Of a stretch of 13,476 nt of DNA, positions 6,321-13,476 are shown in pieces; the first letter of the stretch is position 1, and every line of letters starts with the position of its first letter. The position numbers and the translations under genes were made by a program. The notes below the pieces were generated by a model. The model worked only from the letters and a program-made list of their open reading frames with translations. It was not told where the DNA came from and ran no database searches. This stretch comes from Irpex lacteus (lineage: Eukaryota; Basidiomycota; Agaricomycetes; Polyporales; Irpicaceae): assembly GCA_001986395.2 (NCBI GenBank), contig MQVO02000243.1, positions 1 to 13,476 on the forward strand, in the 5' to 3' direction.

Positions 6321-6439
6321 CCCACCCCTCCTTGCCGCCCACGCCAGCCCAGCCCACCCCAGCCCACTTTGTGGATTGTGGATTGTGGATTGTGGAATGT
6401 GGGCCCTTATAAATCAAGTGGGGCCCACAGGGTGGGGGG
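6321..6439. repeat. GC-rich cluster with tandem and inverted repeats
   Basis: A compositional island in an AT-rich spacer. It opens with C-rich sequence with CCAGCC/CCACCC repeats (6321-6367). Next come four exact units of TTGTGGA (6369-6396) plus a degenerate fifth. Then follows a perfect inverted repeat gtgggccc/gggcccac (6399-6406 and 6421-6428, 14-base loop), and finally gggtgggggg, which can pair with the opening C-rich part. The strands are strongly asymmetric: C-rich at left, G-rich at right. GC clusters of this sort in fungal mitochondria are mobile or act in recombination or replication; which applies here is unknown. Confidence 0.8.
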
Positions 6440-6604
6440 ATAGCTATATTATTATATATATTTTATTTTATCATAATCTTTCACTGTCTATTTTATACTC
6501 AGAATAGTATTTATACTATATAAACACCTTAGGTTTAGCAGTGGTTTATTTAGTTTTACTAAATAATATTTTCAGCAGTACATCCTCTATCCTCCCCCCT
6601 CTAT

Positions 6605-6627
6605 CCTTTTTTTATATAAAAAAAAGG
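6605..6627 (+). repeat. CC-poly(T)-ATAT-poly(A)-GG palindrome with C-rich and G-rich flanks
   Basis: The core is CC, seven T, ATAT, eight A, GG. The outer flanks cctcccccctctatcc (6591-6606) and ggggaggagggaggg (6626-6640) can extend the pairing imperfectly. Confidence 0.7.
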
Positions 6628-6957
6628 GGAGGAGGGAGGGTGAAACAAAACTGTACTTTAATACTTTATGTTTAATAAATTATAAAGTATGAGCTGAGAG
6701 TATAAATTTATTACTTTAATCCAATCCCAAAAAAACTAATTATTTCTAATTCCTAGTTTTTTTGGGGTTATATTTTTTTATAATTTATTTTTTATTTCTA
6801 ATACTTACCCTCTTTATTTTTATTACATAAGAAGAAAATAAATAATCTTATTTTCTTATCTATAAACAAAGGACAAAAACTAAAAAAATAATTTAATCTT
6901 AATATAAATTGGTATTAGTAATATATTACCTAAGGTATACACAAATTTTAAATAAAA
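6628..6957. other. cox2 upstream spacer
   Basis: About 330 bases without a gene. It holds the end of the G-rich arm, hairpin copy 6 and then very AT-rich sequence up to the cox2 start. A transcript start or promoter may lie here, but I recognise no motif with confidence. Confidence 0.4.
6726..6767 (-). repeat. Dispersed hairpin element, copy 6, reverse orientation
   Basis: The arms are cccaaaaaaactaa and cctagtttttttggg. The centre (attatttctaatt) is the reverse complement of the forward copies, so the element is inverted. It lies about 190 bases upstream of cox2. Confidence 0.88.
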
Positions 6958-7714
6958 ATGATTTTTAATTTTTCTTTTTTAAATACTATATTTAATGATG
7001 CTCCACATCCTTGGCAAATAGGTTTCCAAGATAGTGCAGCTCCAGGATTCACTGGGATTGTTGAATTACACAACACAATCTTTTTTTACCTTGTTGTAAT
7101 TTCAGTAGGAGTTTTCTGGGTATTAACTTCAATTATTTATTACTATAATAGTAGTAAAAGTGCAATTGTACATAAATACTTAAATCACGGTACATTAATT
7201 GAATTAATCTGGACAATCACACCAGCTTTTATCTTAATTGCTATTGCTTTCCCTTCATTCAGATTATTATATTTTATTAGATGAAGTTATCTCACCTACA
7301 ATAACAATTAAAGTTGTAGGACATCAATGGTATTGGTCATACGAATACAGTGATTATGTAAATGATAGTGGTGATTCTATAGAATTTGATTCATATATGA
7401 TTCCAGAATCAGATTTAGAATTAGGTCAATTTAGATTATTAGATGTAGATAATAGAGTAATAGTACCTGTTGATACTCATATAAGAGTTATTGTTACAGG
7501 AGCTGATGTTATTCACTCATGGGCAGTACCTTCATTAGGAGTAAAAATAGATGCTGTACCAGGAAGACTAAACCAAACTTCTTTCTTAGCTGAAAGAACA
7601 GGAGTATTCTACGGACAATGTTCAGAAATCTGTGGAGTATGGCACGGTTTCATGCCAATAGCAGTGGAAGCAGTTTCAGTACAAGACTATTTAGCTTGGA
7701 TCGACTCTGTTTAA
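6958..7714 (+). CDS. cox2: Cytochrome c oxidase subunit II, one frameshift
   Basis: Subunit II receives electrons from cytochrome c through the CuA centre of complex IV in the inner membrane. From ATG 6958 the protein begins [20 protein letters not shown]. It has two membrane helices (about residues 42-64 and 80-100), then QWYWSYEY, the aromatic electron-entry patch. The CuA ligands follow: His in IHSWAVPS, then [12 protein letters not shown] with both Cys, Glu, His and Met. It ends at TAA 7712-7714, about 251 residues, the normal length. One extra T in the run 7272-7275 breaks the frame after FRLLY; without it the frame continues [18 protein letters not shown]. All Trp codons are TGG. No intron interrupts it. 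The clean conservation on both sides makes a sequencing error or very recent mutation likely. Hairpin copy 7 lies 55 bases after the stop. Confidence 0.96.
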
Positions 7715-7768
7715 CTTAATAAATTTATTTTACCCCCTTTAAATATAAGTCATCTCCACCTACACATT

Positions 7769-7818
7769 CCCCAAAAAAACTAGTTAGAATTATTTCTAAT
7801 TCTAATTAGTTTTTTTGG
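7769..7818 (-). repeat. Dispersed hairpin element, copy 7, reverse orientation
   Basis: The arms ccccaaaaaaactag and attagtttttttgg flank a reverse-orientation centre (ttagaattatttctaatt). It lies 55 bases after cox2 and may form the 3' end structure of its transcript (inference). Confidence 0.88.
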
Positions 7819-7950
7819 TTTGGTGTTACAGAATAAACTAAAATACTGACCAAAAAAAAAGAATACAATTTGTCGCGGTGGGAAGAATACAACTTACTCC
7901 GTAATCAACTCCTAATAACACCTAATTTGCATAGAGGGGCTTAGTACATT
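7819..7950. other. Probable decayed 5' part of the maturase remnant
   Basis: Base composition is like the maturase that follows (less AT-rich than the spacers), but no RT block is readable. The catalytic-site region starts at 7951. Confidence 0.35.
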
Positions 7951-8558
7951 AAGGTGGTCTATGCGAGGTATGCAGTTGACTTTATAATAGGAGTAGAGGG
8001 AAGCCCCGAACTAGCTGAGAAAATCTTAAGGAGGTCCAATCGTTTGTTGAAGACAAGTTATCACTATAATTCAATAAAGATAAAACTGGAATAGTTGAGT
8101 ACTCTCAAAAACCTGTAGCTTTCCTAGGATATCTGATAATGGCTCCTAACAAAATCGGTACCAGTAAGTACATTGAGCAAATAAAAATCAATTAATGTAT
8201 TATTTCACGCCGTAAGAAAACACGTTTCAGATTCCATATGGGTATAAATAAAGTACTGCTCACACTGAAAAACAGAGGTGTAATCAGACTGATAACCTCG
8301 CAAACAAACACAAAAAGTTAATGTACCGAGGAAAATTTTTAGGTAACATGGTCAACTTTTAACATCCAGACATAATTTGTTACTATAACTCAGTGATTAT
8401 AGGGTTATATAACTATTATGACTTTGTCAATAATAGAAGCACGTCACAATGATTCATCTGGTAAATAACCGAGTCATGTGCACTTACCCTAACTAGAAAA
8501 TTTAAACTTCGGACATTAAGCCAAACATTCAAGAGATTTGGAAAAGGTTTGTTGTATT
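7951..8558 (+). pseudogene. Second group II intron RT/maturase, C-terminal part, decayed
   Basis: The sequence reads KVVYARYAVDFIIGVEGSPE, then LAEKIL. This is the RT catalytic block, but YADD has become YAVD (GTT at 7975), losing a metal-binding Asp. After a frame change near 8030 come QSFVEDKLSL, FNKDKTGIVEYSQK, PVAFLGYLIMAPNKIGTSKY and the start of maturase domain X (RKKTRFRFHMGINKVLLTL, VIRLIT). A later frame gives YRGKFLGNMVNF, YYNSVIIGLYNYYDFVNNRS and SCALTLTRKFKLRT, the conserved end of domain X, finishing at FKRFGKGLLY. Several stops and at least two frame changes. It differs from the RT remnant at 1283-2150. Domain X normally binds the intron RNA and aids splicing. No HNH endonuclease domain is recognisable after it. 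Confidence 0.88.
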
Positions 8559-9010
8559 AATAATTTTGTTACCGTAATGCATTTTATTCATTACTTCAAT
8601 AACTCACGTTATTGTTCAGACTATGTCATCATTCCCGATTAGATAATGCCGGATGTTCGTGTCAGGATTATTGTTAGTGATACTCACCTGTTAGTTGTTA
8701 AACCTTCATGAAATGTTAATTATCTTTCAACAATTATTCACTATTTCAAGCTTGGCTGCAAATTGACTATTTTCCCTTAGAAAACAGTGTTTTTTGCAAT
8801 TTATCCAGTTTTCTTTTCTCAAACTCATTGTTTTTATAAGAGAAACGGGGGCTTATTTTCAATTAAATATTTTATTTTAAACAATAAACAATAAAAAAGT
8901 ATATCATACTCTATCAAGATAAAGACAATTTATGTAATATTAGAATGCTAATACTATATAAGTAGTATTCATAGTATAATTTGTATTTAAACATAAAATT
9001 GGTGGTCTAA
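8559..9010. other. Unassigned stretch between maturase and membrane ORF
   Basis: About 450 bases. Positions 8560-8850 have intermediate base composition and may be the 3' part of the decayed group II intron; no domain V hairpin or 3' splice site could be recognised. From 8860 it is AT-rich. A small perfect stem ggtg-n7-cacc occurs at 9001-9015. Confidence 0.35.
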
Positions 9011-10887
9011 GCACCTGATAGATTTAACAATAATTTTTTAATCACCATCACAACAATAACAACTGTATGAACCAATATTGCTATAGCAATATCTTGGTTA
9101 ATTACATTTATCATGTTGATTATTTCAATACTATTACCATTAGTATGAATATTCTACATGAAACAGGAACTATATCTACATAATACACATCAGATAAATA
9201 ATTAGAATCTTCCACCACATATAATTAATTCCAATAACAGATGGGCATATATCACATGTGTACTTATTATTTTAGTAGCCTTAACCTATTATTTTTTCCT
9301 ATATGCATTATATTAAATGTGCTATGAGTCAGTCTATCTTACACCAGCCCAAGATATTCCAGGTTTATTAGACTACATATTTACCTACATACCCATAAGT
9401 TTTAAATATCCTAGACCATAAAAAGAAATAATTTAAGTATAAAAACTACAGGTGCAAATAAACGTGTAAAATGCATTAAATGCAGTAAATAAACCTGAGT
9501 CTACAAGTACAAGTAAACTATTATCATTATTTGCTCTTACTTCACTAATTGCATATGCTAATAAAATACCTGGTGTGATCTAAAATTATAAGCCTATTAA
9601 AAATATGGTGTGGAAGAATGACGTGGTGGTCTTTATTAGTAACCATAAGAAAAGGGTTTGTAATATTAAATGCGTTAATAGGAGTATATGCTACATTTAA
9701 AATGACAGGATTTAGTACAGATAATCTTTTTGGTGGATTTATTGCAGTAGGGCATACTTACTTAGAGATGTTAATATAGGGCACAAAAAGATTATTCTAT
9801 TGGCTATATTTTTTTTTGATAACTGAATTTATCCTAAACCACCTGTGGAACCTGACTGGAAAATATGGAAATGAGGTAGTAACTCTTATGATAATAGACC
9901 AGTTAACCATAATATTTTAACAAAAAGTATTATAGAAAAATATACTACACCCCCCCCAAAAAAACTAGGAATTAGAAATAATTCTAACTAGTTTTTTGGG
10001 ATTTAGGGCATAGTAACTGGTCTATTTTACCTTGAACTTGGAATGAAAACAATACTGTACCAAGCTATTGGTCTTGGTATGATACAGCATATAAAATTGC
10101 TTGGGTTACATTCCTAGTAGTAGCTATAGCTGGATCATCTTGGTTATGTTGGAAAATATATACAGGTGATCTTGCTGCAAGGATTTCACCTGAGAGACCA
10201 GCTGCATCTTCAAGTGCAGATCCTTCTTCAGGTACTGTACCACCTTTGGTTAGGGTTTCTCCACAGGACCTATTCCTCCTACTTCTGCAGGTGCGCCAGA
10301 TGGAGTTCCTGATATTCATATAAATGGAGAGAGGGGACCAGGAATAATTAATAATATAGGAAGAGGTATTAATAACTCAGTGAATGCTTTTGGTAGTGCA
10401 ATAAACTCATCTATTCACACTGTAGGTCATTATTTAAACCCTTTCACTTATTATACTCCACAGTATGTAAAAACTAGAGAGTTTATAGAGTGAATGGTAA
10501 AAAAATTGTTTCAGTAACAGCTGATCATAGATATTATCCATTCACTGAAGTGAACCCTTTAATGACATGGCAGGATAAACTGAAATTATTTTTTATGGTG
10601 AATCCGCTGAAGCTAAAGTACTCAGAGATATTGCACTTCTAGCTGCTAATTGAGAGTGTGAAAATATAAGAGTTAAACCAAAAACATTATTTAGAGGTAG
10701 TCCTTTACCTACTAGTCCTATAGGTTTAGCTTCTCCAGTTGCATATAATATCGGTTTAGGTCATTTTATGCCTTCTGTAGATCCATCTAGACTATTTAAA
10801 TCTGATGTGACATTTAATTGGACGCAGGAAACTCTTAACTCTGCTCCTCATACGCCTAAATTGCCCTCTTCTAATTTACCAAACCCC
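9011..10887 (+). pseudogene. Long decayed ORF of unknown function with membrane segments
   Basis: A protein-like signal runs in several consecutive frames, all with UGA as Trp. Segment 9011-9420 is in one frame with two stops: FLITITTITTVWTNIAIAIS, then hydrophobic helices (ISILLPLVWIFYM; CVLIILVALTYYFFLYALY) and LTPAQDIPGLLDYIF. At about 9605-9779 comes another hydrophobic part with GFSTDNLFGGFIAVGHTYLE. At about 9840-9950 PKPPVEPDWKIWKWGSNSYD and NRPVNHNILTKSIIEKYTT precede hairpin copy 8. After it come NWSILPWTWNENNTVPSYWS, a further helix (WVTFLVVAIAGSSWLCW), a Pro/Ser-rich linker, GPGIINNIGRGINNSVNAFG, FTYYTPQYVKTREFIEW, and from about 10590 GESAEAKVLRDIALLAANWE to PHTPKLPSSNLPNP, ending at hairpin copy 9. 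At least four frame changes, some in homopolymers. I do not recognise the family. A mitochondrial-plasmid or free-standing fungal ORF origin is possible but unproven. Confidence 0.6.
9955..10000 (+). repeat. Dispersed hairpin element, copy 8, inside the membrane ORF
   Basis: The arms cccaaaaaaactag and ctagttttttggg are preceded by five further C residues. The centre is gaattagaaataattctaa. Protein-like sequence ends at the left arm (EKYTT) and resumes soon after the right arm (DLGHSNWSILPW). Confidence 0.92.
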
Positions 10888-10930
10888 ATAAAACTAGGAA
10901 TTAGAAATAATTAGTTTTATGGGGTTTGGT
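10878..10930 (+). repeat. Dispersed hairpin element, copy 9, with an extended perfect stem
   Basis: accaaaccccataaaacta and its exact reverse complement enclose a 15-base loop: a perfect 19-bp stem, the longest of the family. The extension beyond CCCC/GGGG (accaa/ttggt) may be host sequence duplicated or captured at insertion. It terminates the membrane ORF. Confidence 0.92.
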
Positions 10931-11080
10931 AGTTTTATATTTATTTAAGGTTGGGATCGAGCAAGAGCCTAATAACAACTAAAAATTGTAGCTACCCTCT
11001 ACATGAAGAATTGAAATGTAAAAAAAAATGTAACAAATCTATTTTTCCTTTTTTATTTTTTAAACTAAAATAAACAATCC
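10931..11080. other. AT-rich spacer
   Basis: About 150 bases between hairpin copies 9 and 10; nothing recognised. Confidence 0.4.
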
Positions 11081-11125
11081 CCCAAAAAACTAGTTAGAAT
11101 TAATTATAATTCCTAGTTTTTTGGG
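11081..11125 (-). repeat. Dispersed hairpin element, copy 10, reverse orientation
   Basis: The arms cccaaaaaactag and ctagttttttggg are perfectly complementary. The centre ttagaattaattataattc is in reverse orientation. Confidence 0.9.
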
Positions 11126-11908
11126 ATAGCTACTGCTCCAATTTAAGTCTAAGGAGATTCAGAAAGTTGACTTACCTAGTATAATAGTAAAATTATTAGT
11201 TACCAAAATATAATAGTCTTAGATAATAAAAGGCTTAACCTCTACTTCCCTTTTTTTTAATTAAAAAAAAAAGGATAAACAGCTTCTCCCAATAAATCTC
11301 CTTATGCCCTAAATGGTTGGGGCCCTGAGATGGTATTACCAAGATTTAAGAGCATAAGTTTTTAATTAAAAAAATAATTATAAAAAGGTATAAAACTAGT
11401 CCTTAAAACAATAAGGATAAAGGAAAAAGTTAATAATACATCCCTCTTCCCTGCCCTCTCTCCTATTTTTAATAAAATAGGGGAGAATGGTGGAGGAGGG
11501 GGTATAAAATATTCAAATATAAAGAATATTAAAACTACACCTACTAAGTATATTAAGATCTCTTTGTAGTAATAACTCTTATAATCCCTAATAGAATCCT
11601 TTGTTAAACAAATTACTTCAAATTCCTTTAACCAATTTATAATAAAATCAGGGAATACTTAAGGTATAACTCTTTTTTTTAGATAAAAATGTATTAAGTA
11701 TATATTTAGTAAATAAATAATATAACTGAAATACCATAAAATACAAAAACTATTTTAAATAGTACCTGTGATTTTAAATATCTATTACATTGCTTACACC
11801 AAATACTTTAATTAAAACTAAACTTAATAATAATAAGGTAAAAAATATAAGGGTGAAGGGGTAAAGAAAATAAAATAATAACTTTTTCATGGGGTTTATT
11901 AAATTTTA
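11126..11908. other. Spacer downstream of cox1 with several hairpins
   Basis: About 780 AT-rich bases without a gene. Visible items are the T/A palindrome at 11249-11274, a 7-bp stem cttatgc/gcataag (11301-11307 and 11352-11358) enclosing a moderately GC-rich insert, and a large imperfect hairpin at 11441-11502 whose core ctctcctatttt / aaaataggggag lies at 11458-11485 with C-rich and G-rich outer arms. From 11510 to the cox1 stop nothing was recognised. Because cox1 is on the minus strand, its transcript runs into this region. Confidence 0.5.
11249..11274 (+). repeat. CC-poly(T)-AATT-poly(A)-GG palindrome
   Basis: CC, eight T, AATT, ten A, GG. Nearly the same as the palindrome at 5730-5754 in front of trnL. 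Confidence 0.75.

Positions 11909-13476
<1,568 letters not shown>

Noticed and set aside
7261..7290. Programmed frameshift in cox2
   Set aside because: No slippery site or downstream structure was recognised, and cox1 and trnE show the same kind of one-base change; error or mutation is simpler.
10065..10319. 84-codon minus-strand open frame
   Set aside because: Antisense of the membrane-protein remnant, whose plus-strand reading (helix plus Pro/Ser linker) is more protein-like.
2352..11125. Reading the ten hairpins as rho-independent terminators or a CRISPR array
   Set aside because: Spacing is irregular (hundreds to thousands of bases), they occur inside ORFs and in both orientations, and the genome is mitochondrial; no regular spacers exist.
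11301..11358. Possible small tRNA: 7-bp acceptor-like stem cttatgc/gcataag
   Set aside because: Only 58 bases are enclosed, with no T-loop or anticodon arm of normal form; treated as a simple hairpin.

Overview
This window is part of a fungal mitochondrial genome, most likely from a filamentous basidiomycete (the lineage is inferred; fungal mitochondrial origin is well supported). The evidence is very high A+T content, cox1 and cox2 with fungal-type sequences, mitochondrial tRNAs, many decayed group I and group II intron ORFs, and UGA standing at conserved tryptophan positions in several ORFs (translation table 4).

Layout. Positions 1-1140 are AT-rich with no recognised gene. Positions 1144-2150 hold an internal fragment of atp6, then the C-terminal half of a group II intron reverse transcriptase (RT), then the N-terminal half of what looks like the same RT: the halves lie in the wrong order. 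A minus-strand tRNA-Trp (CCA) follows. Positions 2714-4200 carry two decayed LAGLIDADG homing endonuclease genes. Positions 4499-5363 hold two copies of the last ~25 codons of cox3, an acidic ORF of unknown function, and a truncated GIY-YIG endonuclease ORF. The tRNA cluster trnL(UAA)-trnM(CAU)-trnE(UUC) lies at 5757-6042, followed by an AT/GC patchwork with a GC-rich inverted-repeat cluster. cox2 is at 6958-7714. A second decayed group II maturase lies at 7951-8558, and a long decayed membrane-protein ORF of unknown function at about 9011-10887. cox1 occupies the minus strand from 11909 to the window end, lacking only its first residues.

The most striking structure is a family of at least ten dispersed hairpins, with arms of the form CCCC-A6/7-CTAG ... 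CTAG-T6/7-GGGG. They occur in both orientations, and several sit inside or exactly at the ends of decayed ORFs. They behave like small mobile palindromes. A second palindrome type (CC-T7/10-...-A8/10-GG) occurs four times.

How the parts work together: cox1 and cox2 encode core subunits of cytochrome c oxidase and the tRNAs serve mitochondrial translation. Almost everything else is debris of introns, homing endonucleases and possibly plasmids, cut up by hairpins. One caution applies throughout. cox1, cox2, trnE and many pseudogenes carry single-base length differences, mostly in short homopolymers, so part of the apparent decay may be sequencing or assembly error.
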